Below, piece by piece: positions 47,244-56,021 of a stretch of 64,000 nucleotides of DNA. The stretch lies in assembly GCA_028713555.1 (NCBI GenBank), contig JAQTOA010000003.1:124001-188000 (forward strand), in the 5' to 3' direction. The stretch comes from Sterolibacterium sp. (GTDB lineage: Bacteria > Pseudomonadota > Gammaproteobacteria > Burkholderiales > Rhodocyclaceae). Within the stretch, counting starts at the first letter, position 1; the number at the start of each line of letters is the position of its first letter. Position numbers and translations under genes: made by a program. The notes beneath the pieces are model-generated. The model did not search any database. It saw nothing but the letters and a program-made list of their open reading frames with translations, and was not told where the DNA came from.

Positions 47244-47764
47244 TGCAACCGACGCATGGTTCGAATCGCATCCTGCGCCCCGTGCGCGACTGGTTCATCT
47301 GGCTGACGCTGCTGCTGGCGATGTTTTTCAACATGATTCCGTTCGGGCGATTTCCCGGTATTCCCGATGCGGTCGCGCTGGTACTGACCTTCTGGTGCAT
47401 CCGCGAGCCATTCAAGATCGGCATGGCGGCAGCGTTCCTGATCGGCATCGTGATGGATGTCAGCTCCGCCAGCGTGATGGGCCAGCATTCGCTGGCCTAT
47501 GTGCTGCTGGCTTTCACCGCCAGCGGCTTGTCGCGGCGCTTTCTGCAGTTCCCGTTGCTGCAGCAGGCGCTGCAGATCCTGCCGTTGCTGCTGGCTGCGC
47601 AATTGGTGATGCTCGCCGCGCGCATGAGCGTTGGCGCCGAGTTTCCGGGCATGGAGTACTTCCTCGAAAGTTTCAGCGCCGCCCTGCTTTGGTATCCGCT
47701 GACTTATCTGCTGCTGTTGCCGCAATATCAGCCGATCGAGAAGGACGAAAACCGTCCGATATAA
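47240..47764 (+). CDS. mreD: Rod-shape determining protein MreD
   Basis: A 174-residue multi-pass membrane protein with about five helices, required with MreC for the elongasome. The start pair ATGATG overlaps the mreC stop; 47240 or 47243 may be used. Family features: FWCIREPFKIGMAAAFLIGI, VMDVSSASVMGQHSLAYVLL. Standard position between mreC and mrdA. Confidence 0.94.
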   Translation: MMQPTHGSNRILRPVRDWFIWLTLLLAMFFNMIPFGRFPGIPDAVALVLTFWCIREPFKIGMAAAFLIGIVMDVSSASVMGQHSLAYVLLAFTASGLSRRFLQFPLLQQALQILPLLLAAQLVMLAARMSVGAEFPGMEYFLESFSAALLWYPLTYLLLLPQYQPIEKDENRPI

Positions 47765-47776
47765 GCGCGGAGCGAT

Positions 47777-49663
47777 ATGGAATTCAGGAATCCCGAGCAG
47801 GAGATTGAAGGGTTTCAGCGCCGCCTGACTTTCGCCGGCGGCTTGGTGCTGCTGTCGTTTTTCCTGTTGTTCGCGCGTTTGGTCTGGCTGCAGGTGATCC
47901 AGCACGATTATTACCAGACCCGCGCCGAGGACAATCGCATCTCGCTGGTGCCGATCCTGCCCAACCGGGGCCTGATTCTCGATCGCAACGGCATCGTCAT
48001 GGCCCGCAATTATTCGGCTTATACGCTGGAAATCACGCCTTCGCGCGCCGGCGACCTGGAGACGGCGATCGACGGGCTGGCGCAGATCATCGATATTCAG
48101 CAGAAAGACCGCAAGCGTTTCAGGAAACTTCTGGAAGAGAGCAAGAACTTCGAATCCCTGCCCATCCGCACCCGGCTCAGCGACGAGGAAGTGGCGAAAT
48201 TCATCGCGCACCGCTACCGCTTTCCGGGCGTCGACATCAAGGCGCGCCTGTTCCGGCAGTATCCCTACAACGAATCGGCCTCGCACCTGCTCGGCTATAT
48301 CGGCCGCATCAACGATCGCGACATCGGGCGCATCGAGGAAAAGGATGCCGAGCCCAATTACCGCGGCACCGAACATTTCGGCAAGACCGGCCTGGAGCTC
48401 AAATACGAATTCGACCTGCATGGCCAGACCGGCTTCGAGAAAGTCGAGATCGACGCCGGAGGTCGGGCGGTACGTATGCTCTCGCGGATTCCGCCGGTGA
48501 CCGGGAACAACCTGACGCTGACTGTCGACGCCAAGCTCCAGGAAGTCGCCGAGCAGGCCTTCGGCGACCGGCGCGGCGCGCTGGTGGCGATCGAACCGGC
48601 GACCGGCGGGATACTCGCGCTGGTGTCGATGCCCGGCTACGACCCCAACCTGTTTGTCGATGGTATCGATCCGCAAAACTGGGATGCCCTGAACAATTCG
48701 CCCGACAAGCCGATGGTCAATCGCGCCCTGAACGGCACCTATCCACCGGGTTCCACCTTCAAGCCCTACATGGCGCTGGCGGCGCTGGAAATCGGCAAAC
48801 GTACGCCGCAACAGACGATTTTCGATCCGGGCTCCTACACCTTCGGCGGCCACGTGTTCCGCGACGACAAGAAGGGCGGGCATGGCACGGTGGATATGTA
48901 CAAATCCATCGTGCAATCCTGCGACACCTATTACTACATGCTTTCCAACGACATGGGCATCGACAACATCGCCAACTTCATGCGCAAGTTCGGTTTCGGC
49001 CAGCGCACCGGCGTGGACGTCGAGGGCGAATCGGAAGGTGTGCTGCCGTCTCAGGAATGGAAGCGCAAGCATTTCAAGAAAGCCGAGCAGCAGCGCTGGT
49101 TTGCCGGCGAAACCATCAGTATCGGCATCGGCCAGGGCTACAATTCCTACACGCCGATTCAACTGGCGCAGGCCATCGCGACGCTGGCCAACGATGGCGT
49201 GATGTTCCGGCCGCACATCGTCAAGTTCATCACCGACACCCGCACCGGCAGTACCATCCCGATCGAAACCCAGCCCCTGCGCACCATCCCGCTCAAGCCG
49301 CAAAACCTTGAGGTCATCAAGCAGGCGCTGATCGGCGTGAACAAGGAGGGAACTGGCGCGCGCGCCTTTGCCGGCGCCGAATATGTTTCCGCCGGCAAGA
49401 CCGGTACGGCCCAGGTGTACAGCCTGAAGGGCGAAAAATACACTGAAGGCCATGTCACCGAGCGCTTGCGCGACCATGCCTTGTTCATCGCCTTCGCACC
49501 GGCGGACCATCCCAAAATCGCCCTGGCGGTGCTGGTGGAAAACGGCGGTTTCGGCGCCCAGGCCGCCGCGCCGATCGCCCGCCAGGTACTCGACTACTAC
49601 CTGCTCGGCAAGCAACCCAAGGCCGCGGCGCCGGCCGACAGCACCGAACTGGAGGAGGATTGA
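47777..49663 (+). CDS. mrdA: Penicillin-binding protein 2 (peptidoglycan transpeptidase)
   Basis: A 628-residue class B PBP that cross-links peptidoglycan during elongation. One N-terminal membrane helix (about 20-42), the dimerisation domain, and a transpeptidase domain with the three penicillin-binding motifs: nucleophile STFK (in GSTFKPYMALAA), SCD (in QSCDTYYYML) and KTG (in GKTGTAQVYS). Its partner glycosyltransferase RodA follows immediately. Confidence 0.97.
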   Translation: MEFRNPEQEIEGFQRRLTFAGGLVLLSFFLLFARLVWLQVIQHDYYQTRAEDNRISLVPILPNRGLILDRNGIVMARNYSAYTLEITPSRAGDLETAIDGLAQIIDIQQKDRKRFRKLLEESKNFESLPIRTRLSDEEVAKFIAHRYRFPGVDIKARLFRQYPYNESASHLLGYIGRINDRDIGRIEEKDAEPNYRGTEHFGKTGLELKYEFDLHGQTGFEKVEIDAGGRAVRMLSRIPPVTGNNLTLTVDAKLQEVAEQAFGDRRGALVAIEPATGGILALVSMPGYDPNLFVDGIDPQNWDALNNSPDKPMVNRALNGTYPPGSTFKPYMALAALEIGKRTPQQTIFDPGSYTFGGHVFRDDKKGGHGTVDMYKSIVQSCDTYYYMLSNDMGIDNIANFMRKFGFGQRTGVDVEGESEGVLPSQEWKRKHFKKAEQQRWFAGETISIGIGQGYNSYTPIQLAQAIATLANDGVMFRPHIVKFITDTRTGSTIPIETQPLRTIPLKPQNLEVIKQALIGVNKEGTGARAFAGAEYVSAGKTGTAQVYSLKGEKYTEGHVTERLRDHALFIAFAPADHPKIALAVLVENGGFGAQAAAPIARQVLDYYLLGKQPKAAAPADSTELEED

Positions 49664-49664
49664 G

Positions 49665-50753
49665 ATGAGTATGCGAGCCCTCTGGCAGCGACTGGCCGCC
49701 CCGATTGACCCGCCCCTGATGATGATGGCCGCGCTGCTGCTCGGCTATGCCTTGCTGGTGGTGAGCAGCGCCTCCTTCGAACGGGTCGGGGCGCAACTGA
49801 TTAACATGCTTACGGCATTGCTAGTGATGCGCCTGGCCGCCCAGGTGTCGCCGCAGAAGATGATGTATTTCGCGCTGCCGGTGTTCGTCGCCGGCGTGCT
49901 GCTGCTGGTCGCCGTGGCCTTGTTCGGCGATGTCTCCAAGGGCGCGCGGCGCTGGCTCAATCTCGGCTTCATGCGCATTCAACCCTCCGAGATCATGAAG
50001 ATCGCCATGCCGCTGATGCTGGCCTGGTATTTCCAGCGTCACGAAACCTACTTGCGGCTGCGCGAATACGTGGTGGCGGCGCTGATCCTGCTGCTGCCGG
50101 TGGCCCTGATCGCCAAGCAGCCCGACCTCGGCACGGCGCTCCTGGTGCTGGCCGCCGGCTTCTATGTGATTTTTCTCGCCGGATTGTCCTGGAAAGTGCT
50201 CATCGGCCTCGCCGTTTCGGCTGTTGCGATGGCGCCGCTGGTCTGGTCGATGCTGCACGACTACCAGAGAAGCCGTATCCTGACCCTGCTTGATCCGGAA
50301 GCCGATCCGCTCGGCAAGGGCTTCCATATCATCCAGTCGACCATCGCCATCGGTTCCGGCGGGATCCTCGGCAAGGGCTGGGGACAGGGCACCCAGGCCC
50401 AGCTCGAATTCATCCCGGAACGCCACACCGATTTCATCTTCGCCGTGCTCTCCGAGGAATTCGGTTTGATCGGCTGCACTCTGTTGCTGATTGTTTACGC
50501 CTTGCTGATCGGACGCGGCATGATGATCGCCGCGAATGCCCCGACGCTGTTCACGCGTCTCCTGGCCGGCAGCATCACGCTGATCTTCTTTACTTATGCA
50601 TTCGTCAATATGGGGATGGTCAGCGGGATCCTGCCGGTGGTCGGGATACCGTTGCCCTTCATCAGTTACGGGGGTACTTCGCTGACCACGTTGTTTCTCG
50701 GCATCGGGATTTTAATGAGCATCCACAAACACCGGATGCTGGTGCAGAAGTGA
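49665..50753 (+). CDS. rodA: Peptidoglycan glycosyltransferase RodA
   Basis: A 362-residue SEDS-family membrane enzyme that polymerises lipid II in partnership with PBP2. About ten membrane helices. Seen motifs: KGARRWLNLGFMRIQPSEIM, KQPDLGTALLVLAAG, GKGWGQGTQAQLEFIPERHT and GIPLPFISYGGTS. ATG 49665 follows GGAGGAT, one base after the mrdA stop; a longer upstream frame is noise. The stop is followed at once by repeat module A. Confidence 0.97.
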   Translation: MSMRALWQRLAAPIDPPLMMMAALLLGYALLVVSSASFERVGAQLINMLTALLVMRLAAQVSPQKMMYFALPVFVAGVLLLVAVALFGDVSKGARRWLNLGFMRIQPSEIMKIAMPLMLAWYFQRHETYLRLREYVVAALILLLPVALIAKQPDLGTALLVLAAGFYVIFLAGLSWKVLIGLAVSAVAMAPLVWSMLHDYQRSRILTLLDPEADPLGKGFHIIQSTIAIGSGGILGKGWGQGTQAQLEFIPERHTDFIFAVLSEEFGLIGCTLLLIVYALLIGRGMMIAANAPTLFTRLLAGSITLIFFTYAFVNMGMVSGILPVVGIPLPFISYGGTSLTTLFLGIGILMSIHKHRMLVQK

Positions 50754-50783
50754 CCCCCCACCCCCCAACCCTGCTCCACGGCC

Positions 50784-50849
50784 GGCTTTGCACAGCCGGC
50801 CGGCTACGGTGGCGCGGAGCAGTGCTCCGCGAAACCCCACCTTCGCCCC
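50784..50849 (+). repeat. Structured intergenic repeat, module A, copy 2 (after rodA)
   Basis: A 66-bp copy about 91% identical to 16663-16728. Its inner stem is GCGGAGCA-G-TGCTCCGC, 8 bp perfect, and the outer arms are GGTGG (50808-50812) and CCACC (50837-50841). In copy 1 the outer arms are GGCAG/CTGCC: two base pairs have changed on both sides together. A further stretch to about 51000 resembles module B loosely (CAGGGCGGCCCGGC at 50973-50986) but without the GGAGG end. Confidence 0.7.
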
Positions 50850-50935
50850 CAGGGCGCGGGAGCCCGCAAGCTTGCTACGCTCGGTTGTTACGGGGAGCTC
50901 CGGACAGGCTGGCCTACGGATTGCGCCTCCGGCGC

Positions 50936-52003
50936 GTGCCGTTCGGGCTTGTCCCACAGGGATTTCCTCCGGTCAGGGCGGCCCGGCGCCCGAACTGCTG
51001 GGGTCTTGCGTCCGCGGCCATGCTTGCTGCAATCCTGGTTGCATGCGGCAGCCAGCCGCCGCGACTAGTCGCGGAACGGGCCGAGATGCGGGCGCCGTTG
51101 CCGCAAGCCGTGGGTAAGCCGCTTGCGGCAATGCAGAAACCGGTGCTGAAATTTGGCGGCGGATTCTATAAGGACGACGGGCCGGGCGATCCGCCGCCGT
51201 CGGCGGAATTTCTCGAAGCCATCCCGGATGCCGAACCCAGGCTTGAAGCCCTACACCGCTTCGCCAATAAACCTTATTCGGTGTTGGGCAACGACTATGT
51301 TCCGCTGTCCTCTCTGGCGCCTTACCATGCACGCGGCGTGGGCAGCTGGTATGGGCGCAAGTTCCACGGCCAGAAAACCTCCTCGGGAGAAATCTACGAC
51401 ATGTACGGCATGAGCGCCGCCCATGCCACCCTGCCGATCCCCAGCTATGTCCGAGTCACCAACCCGGCGAACGGCAAAGCGGTGGTGGTGCGCGTCAATG
51501 ACCGCGGCCCGTTCCATTCCGGCCGATTGATCGATCTATCCTACACGGCGGCCTGGAAACTGGGTTACGTCGGTAGTGGCAGTACGCTGCTAGAGGTCGA
51601 CAGCGTCCTGCCGGGAGACACGCGGCTGGCAGCCGGGAGCCGACCGGCCACATCCGTCACGGCAGCAGACGACCCGCTCGCGCAACTCCTCCAGGTCGCC
51701 CAACAACAAGCCGCGGCGAAGCAGGCTGCCGCACCCTTGCCCGAGATGAAGAATGCGCGCGGCGTGTTTCTGCAACTCGGCGCCTTCGGCAATCCGGACA
51801 ATGCCGAGAACCTCAAATCCCGCCTGAGCCGCGAGTTGGCGGGATGGTCGCAGGCCGCCGATGCCAACGAAAAGCTGCAGGTGCAGGCACATGGCGGCAT
51901 CTACCGCGTACAGTTTGGTCCCTGGCAGGACCACCAGGAAGCCCAGCGCATGGCCGAGCTTCTGCGTGAAACGTTCGAGCTGAAGAGCGTGGTGGTGAGA
52001 TAA
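50936..52003 (+). CDS. rlpA: Septal ring lytic transglycosylase RlpA lipoprotein
   Basis: An outer-membrane lipoprotein of the RlpA family, which cleaves peptidoglycan strands lacking stem peptides. Lipobox ILVACGS, then the double-psi beta-barrel domain (GVGSWYGRKFHGQKTSSGE, MSAAHATLPIPSYVRVTN, VRVNDRGPFHSGRLIDLS) and a C-terminal SPOR domain (FLQLGAFGNPDNAENLKSRL). The start is uncertain. The frame is open back to GTG 50750 through repeat DNA, which would put 90 residues before the lipid Cys. ATG 51020 leaves only eight. GTG 50936 gives a 37-residue signal peptide with RAARRP as basic end and is my choice, without a good ribosome site. Confidence 0.85.
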   Translation: MPFGLVPQGFPPVRAARRPNCWGLASAAMLAAILVACGSQPPRLVAERAEMRAPLPQAVGKPLAAMQKPVLKFGGGFYKDDGPGDPPPSAEFLEAIPDAEPRLEALHRFANKPYSVLGNDYVPLSSLAPYHARGVGSWYGRKFHGQKTSSGEIYDMYGMSAAHATLPIPSYVRVTNPANGKAVVVRVNDRGPFHSGRLIDLSYTAAWKLGYVGSGSTLLEVDSVLPGDTRLAAGSRPATSVTAADDPLAQLLQVAQQQAAAKQAAAPLPEMKNARGVFLQLGAFGNPDNAENLKSRLSRELAGWSQAADANEKLQVQAHGGIYRVQFGPWQDHQEAQRMAELLRETFELKSVVVR

Positions 52004-52043
52004 TTCAAACTGTCCTTTCGCCTTCGTCATACTCTCACCGCCC

Positions 52044-53180
52044 ATGCGCCGCCTTCTTTCGCTGATATCCCTGCTACTCTCGTTGTGGTCTTCGTTTCCC
52101 TCCCTGGCGCAGACCGCGCCGCAGACGCCGGCGATTGCCGCGCGTTCCTGGCTGTTGTTGGATTTCAGTTCCAGCCAGGAACTGGCCAGCCTGAATTCCG
52201 CCGAGCATGTCGAGCCGGCCTCATTGACCAAACTGATGACCGCCTACCTGTCCTTCAGCGCGTTGAAGCAGGGTAGCCTCAAGCCGAACCAGATCGTACC
52301 GGTCTCCGAACGTGCCTGGAAGGCGCAGGGTTCGCGTATGTTCATCGAGCCGAAGCGCCCGGTAACGGTGGATGAACTGTTGCGCGGTATGATCGTCCAG
52401 TCCGGCAATGACGCCTGCATCGCCCTGGCGGAAGCCATCGCCGGCTCCGAGGAGGCTTTCGTGCAGATGATGAACCGCGAGGCACAGCGCCTGGGCCTGC
52501 AAAATACCCAGTTCAGAAACTCCACCGGCCTGCCCGACCCGCAGCATTACTCGACGGCGCGCGATCTGGCGGTACTGGCTGCAGCCGTGATCCGGGATTT
52601 TCCGGATTTCTATCCGTTTTATTCGCTCAAGGAATACCGCTACAACAACATCACCCAGCACAACCGTAACCGTTTGCTGTGGATCGACCCGCAGGTCGAT
52701 GGTATCAAGACCGGGCATACTGACGGCGCCGGCTTTTGCCTGATCGCTTCGGCCAAACATGGCGCCCGCCGTTTGCTGGCAGTGGTGCTGGGGGCTGCTT
52801 CCGATGTGACGCGCGCTCAGGAAGCCCAGAAGCTGCTCAACTACGGCTTCCAATCCTATGACGGTGTCAAGCTTTACGAAGTTAACCAGACGGTGGCGCA
52901 ACTGCCTGTGTTCAAGGGCGCGCAGAATAGCGTCAGAGCTGGGTTCAGCAGCGATTTTGCGCTGTCGGTGCCGAAGGGGCAAGCCGGCATGCTCAAGGTG
53001 CAACTGATCAACCAGCAGCCCGTACTGGCGCCACTGAACCTTGGCCAGCGCGTCGCCACCCTGAAATTATTCCTCGGTGAAACACCCTGGGGCGAGTATC
53101 CGCTGGAAGCGCTCGAAGCCGTGCCGGCGTCCGGCATCTTTGGCCGTGCCTGGGATACGGTCAGGCTGTGGTTCGAATGA
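52044..53180 (+). CDS. dacC: D-alanyl-D-alanine carboxypeptidase (PBP5/6 family)
   Basis: A 378-residue low-molecular-weight PBP that trims the terminal D-Ala of peptidoglycan stem peptides. Signal peptide at residues 1-25, then motifs SLTK (PASLTKLMTAYL), SGN (VQSGNDACIAL) and KTG (IKTGHTDGAGFCL). A C-terminal beta-rich domain and an amphipathic end (AWDTVRLWF) would anchor it to the inner membrane. dacA and dacC cannot be told apart here. Follows rlpA by 40 bp. Confidence 0.94.
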   Translation: MRRLLSLISLLLSLWSSFPSLAQTAPQTPAIAARSWLLLDFSSSQELASLNSAEHVEPASLTKLMTAYLSFSALKQGSLKPNQIVPVSERAWKAQGSRMFIEPKRPVTVDELLRGMIVQSGNDACIALAEAIAGSEEAFVQMMNREAQRLGLQNTQFRNSTGLPDPQHYSTARDLAVLAAAVIRDFPDFYPFYSLKEYRYNNITQHNRNRLLWIDPQVDGIKTGHTDGAGFCLIASAKHGARRLLAVVLGAASDVTRAQEAQKLLNYGFQSYDGVKLYEVNQTVAQLPVFKGAQNSVRAGFSSDFALSVPKGQAGMLKVQLINQQPVLAPLNLGQRVATLKLFLGETPWGEYPLEALEAVPASGIFGRAWDTVRLWFE

Positions 53181-53261
53181 GTGCCTTCCCCCCAACCCCC
53201 TTTCCAGTGAAGGAGGTGACCAAGGTTCGCGGTCCTTCGGCTCACCCCATGTTTTTGGCCT

Positions 53262-53317
53262 CACCTCCTTGGAGCCCAGAAACAAATTCGGCCCCCAGGG
53301 GCGGCCCGGCGGAGGTG
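53262..53317 (+). repeat. Structured repeat, module B, copy 2, carrying the dat ribosome site
   Basis: The 52-nt core 53264-53315 matches 16793-16844 at 50 positions. The flanking pairs extend it to a 7-bp stem, CACCTCC (53262-53268) with GGAGGTG (53311-53317). The two outer pairs are A-T and C-G, against G-C and T-A in the aceF copy. GGAGG again lies four bases before the ATG (53320), so the dat ribosome site is part of the repeat. Confidence 0.75.
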
Positions 53318-53319
53318 CC

Positions 53320-54168
53320 ATGATCTACCTGAACGGGGAATACCTGCCCTTGGCGGAGGCCAAAATATCCGTGATGGATCGTGGCTTTCTGTTTGGCGAT
53401 GGGGTGTATGAAGTGATTCCGGTGTATTCGCGCCGCCCGTTCCGCCTGACCGAGCATCTGCAGCGCCTGGAAAATAGCTTGGCGGGCGTCCATCTGGCCA
53501 ATCCGCACACGGCAGAGCAGTGGACAGAACTGATCGGCAGGATTGTCGCTGGCGCCGAAAGCGAGGATCAGCAGGTCTATCTGCAAATTACCCGCGGCAG
53601 CGACAGCGTCCGTAATCATGTCTTCCCAAAACGTGTCACGCCAAGCGTGTTCATCATGAGCGAACCGCTCCTGACGCCATCCGCCGCACAACGCCAACGG
53701 GGCATTGGCGCCATCTCCGCCACCGATATCCGCTGGCTGCGCTGCGACGTCAAGTCCACCTCTCTGCTGGCGAACTGCCTGTTGCGTCAATTGGCGGTCG
53801 AGGCCGGTTGCGGCGAAACGCTGCTATTCCGTGACGGTTTCCTTTCCGAAGGCACCGCCTCCAATATTTTCGCGGTACGCAACGGCGTTATGCTGGCGCC
53901 GCAGAAAAATCACCTGATGCTGCCCGGCATCACCTATGACGTCGTACTCGAACTGGCGACAGCGCACGGACTCAGGATCGAGGTGCGCGACATATTGGAG
54001 GAGGAGGTGCGCCAAGCCGACGAACTGTGGATGACCTCATCGACCAGGGAAGTGCTGGCGATTGTCAGCCTCGACGGCGTGCCCGTCGGCAGCGGCAAGC
54101 CGGGCCCGCTGTATGCCGACATGTACGGCTGGTACCAGGAGTTCAAGGCAACGGTGATGCGGCGGTGA
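53320..54168 (+). CDS. dat: D-amino acid aminotransferase
   Basis: A 282-residue PLP enzyme of fold class IV (branched-chain / D-amino acid aminotransferase group). Start MIYLNGEYLPLAEAKISVMD, catalytic Lys in RCDVKSTSLLANCL, and phosphate-binding EGTASNIFAVRNG and MTSSTREVL. It probably interconverts D-Ala and D-Glu with their oxoacids, fitting the cell-wall genes on its left. 4-Amino-4-deoxychorismate lyase belongs to the same fold but has other motifs. The frame runs upstream through the repeat; ATG 53320 with GGAGG is the true start. Confidence 0.92.
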   Translation: MIYLNGEYLPLAEAKISVMDRGFLFGDGVYEVIPVYSRRPFRLTEHLQRLENSLAGVHLANPHTAEQWTELIGRIVAGAESEDQQVYLQITRGSDSVRNHVFPKRVTPSVFIMSEPLLTPSAAQRQRGIGAISATDIRWLRCDVKSTSLLANCLLRQLAVEAGCGETLLFRDGFLSEGTASNIFAVRNGVMLAPQKNHLMLPGITYDVVLELATAHGLRIEVRDILEEEVRQADELWMTSSTREVLAIVSLDGVPVGSGKPGPLYADMYGWYQEFKATVMRR

Positions 54169-54428
54169 CCGGCGAAAAGCTGCTTCAATTTCCCTGTAAT
54201 TTCCCGATCAAAATCATGGGTTCGTCCCGGGAGGATTTCGCTCAGGCAATCCTCGGGGTGGTGATTCGCCATGCCCCCGACTTCGATGCCGCCACCATGG
54301 AAATGCGTCCCTCGAAGGGCGGCAACTATCTCTCACTGACTTGCACCGTGCGCGCCCTCTCGAAGGCCCAACTCGACGACCTATACAGCGAACTGTCGCG
54401 GCATCCTTATGTCAAGGTGGTGCTGTGA
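54165..54428 (+). CDS. ybeD: DUF493 / YbeD family protein
   Basis: An 87-residue protein of the YbeD family, a small alpha-beta fold resembling ACT-type regulatory domains. Core pattern [11 protein letters not shown], then [20 protein letters not shown]. It is usually found, as here, just before lipB. Its function is not known. GTG 54165 overlaps the dat stop and its own stop overlaps lipB, so dat-ybeD-lipB are translationally linked. Confidence 0.9.
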   Translation: MTGEKLLQFPCNFPIKIMGSSREDFAQAILGVVIRHAPDFDAATMEMRPSKGGNYLSLTCTVRALSKAQLDDLYSELSRHPYVKVVL

Positions 54429-55048
54429 CGACTCATGTCCGCCGCCTCGGCCGCGTCGCCTATGAACCCACTTGGCACGCGATGCAGGATTTCACGGCCC
54501 GGCGCGACGCCGCAACCCGGGATGAAATCTGGCTCTGCGAGCATCCGCCGATATTCACGCTGGGAATGGCGGGAAAGCCGGAACACTTACTGCGTGACAT
54601 CGGCGTGCCGCTGGTGAATATCGATCGCGGCGGCCAGATTACTTACCACGGTCCGGGCCAATTGGTGGCCTACCTGCTGCTCGATCTCAAGCGCCGCAAT
54701 CTCAAGGTAAGGGAACTGGTAGCGCGTATCGAGCAAGCGGTGATCAATCTGCTTGCGGATTACGGCATCGCAGCCGGACGACTGCCCGGCGCTCCGGGCG
54801 TCTATGTGCGGGGCGCAAAGATTGCCGCGTTGGGTTTGCGGATCAAGAATTCCTGCTGTTTTCATGGCCTCAGCCTGAATGTCGACATGGATCTGTCACC
54901 TTATGCGGCAATCAATCCCTGCGGCCATGCGGGCATGCCGGTGACGCAGTTGCGCGCGCAGTTGGGTGAAAGATGGGGGGATGACGACAGCGTTACAATG
55001 GCTGGGGTAAGTCAACGCCTGCTCGACAAATTCCAGGAAAACTTGTGA
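54425..55048 (+). CDS. lipB: Octanoyltransferase
   Basis: A 207-residue enzyme that moves octanoate from acyl-carrier protein to lipoyl domains (AceF, the LpdA lipoyl domain, 2-oxoglutarate dehydrogenase, glycine cleavage H protein). Motifs: [16 protein letters not shown], the catalytic Lys in [11 protein letters not shown] and Cys in [14 protein letters not shown] 54425 overlaps the ybeD stop. Confidence 0.96.
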   Translation: MTTHVRRLGRVAYEPTWHAMQDFTARRDAATRDEIWLCEHPPIFTLGMAGKPEHLLRDIGVPLVNIDRGGQITYHGPGQLVAYLLLDLKRRNLKVRELVARIEQAVINLLADYGIAAGRLPGAPGVYVRGAKIAALGLRIKNSCCFHGLSLNVDMDLSPYAAINPCGHAGMPVTQLRAQLGERWGDDDSVTMAGVSQRLLDKFQENL

Positions 55049-55049
55049 G

Positions 55050-56021
55050 ATGAATTCTGACACCAAACAGAAAGGCGCTGCCAAGACCGCGCGCATCCCC
55101 ATCAAGATCTTGCCGGCGACATCCGCACCGCTAAAAAAGCCATCCTGGATCCGCGTCAAGACCAGTAGCGATGTGACGCGCTTCAACCAGGTCAAGAGCA
55201 TCCTGCGCGAACAGGAGTTGCACACGGTTTGCGAGGAGGCTTCCTGTCCCAATATCGGCGAATGCTTCGGCAAGGGGACGGCGACCTTCATGATACTCGG
55301 CGACCTATGTACGCGTCGTTGCCCCTTTTGCGATGTCGGCCATGGCCAGCCGCTACCGCCCGATCCGTGCGAACCGGAGCATCTGGCGCAAACCATCGCC
55401 ACCCTGCGCCTTAAGTATGTCGTCATTACCAGTGTCGACCGCGACGATCTGCGCGATGGTGGCGCGCAGCATTTCGCCGACTGCATCGCCAAAATTCGCG
55501 AACTCTCGCCGCAGACCACCATCGAAACGCTGGTACCGGATTTCCGCGGACGTATGGAGCCTGCCCTGAAGATCCTCGGCGCGACGCCGCCAGAAGTGTT
55601 CAACCACAATCTGGAAACGGCGCCGCGTCTCTACCGGCATGTCCGGCCGGGGGCGGACTATGCCCATTCGTTGACGCTGCTGAAAACCCTCAAGGCGCGC
55701 AACCCGAAAGTCATAACCAAATCCGGCCTAATGGTTGGGCTGGGCGAGAGCGATGACGAAATTCTTGCGGTAATGCGCGACTTGCGTGCCCACGACGTCG
55801 ACATGCTGACCATCGGCCAGTACCTGGCGCCCTCCGGCCATCACCTGCCGGTATTGCGCTATGTGCATCCCGAGGTGTTCGCAATGTTTGCCCGGGAAGC
55901 AGAAACCATGGGATTCTCCCACGTCGCCAGCGCACCCCTGGTCAGATCCAGCTACCATGCCGACCAGCAGGCACATTCCCTTCACGGCTTGGTAGTGGAT
56001 GGTCTGTCGAAACCAGGTTAA
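55050..56021 (+). CDS. lipA: Lipoyl synthase
   Basis: A 323-residue radical SAM enzyme that inserts two sulfurs into octanoyl groups to make lipoyl. The auxiliary cluster cysteines are in [12 protein letters not shown] and the radical SAM cluster in [11 protein letters not shown]. The end motif RSSYHADQQ contains the conserved Arg-Ser-Ser-Tyr. Starts one base after the lipB stop. Its stop overlaps that of the convergent tolC-like gene by four bases. Confidence 0.97.
   Translation: MNSDTKQKGAAKTARIPIKILPATSAPLKKPSWIRVKTSSDVTRFNQVKSILREQELHTVCEEASCPNIGECFGKGTATFMILGDLCTRRCPFCDVGHGQPLPPDPCEPEHLAQTIATLRLKYVVITSVDRDDLRDGGAQHFADCIAKIRELSPQTTIETLVPDFRGRMEPALKILGATPPEVFNHNLETAPRLYRHVRPGADYAHSLTLLKTLKARNPKVITKSGLMVGLGESDDEILAVMRDLRAHDVDMLTIGQYLAPSGHHLPVLRYVHPEVFAMFAREAETMGFSHVASAPLVRSSYHADQQAHSLHGLVVDGLSKPG

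Noticed and set aside
47090..49615. 841-codon open frame on the minus strand
   Set aside because: It is antisense to mreD and mrdA, which have complete family motifs. Long antisense frames are common in GC-rich coding DNA; the translation has no recognisable domain.
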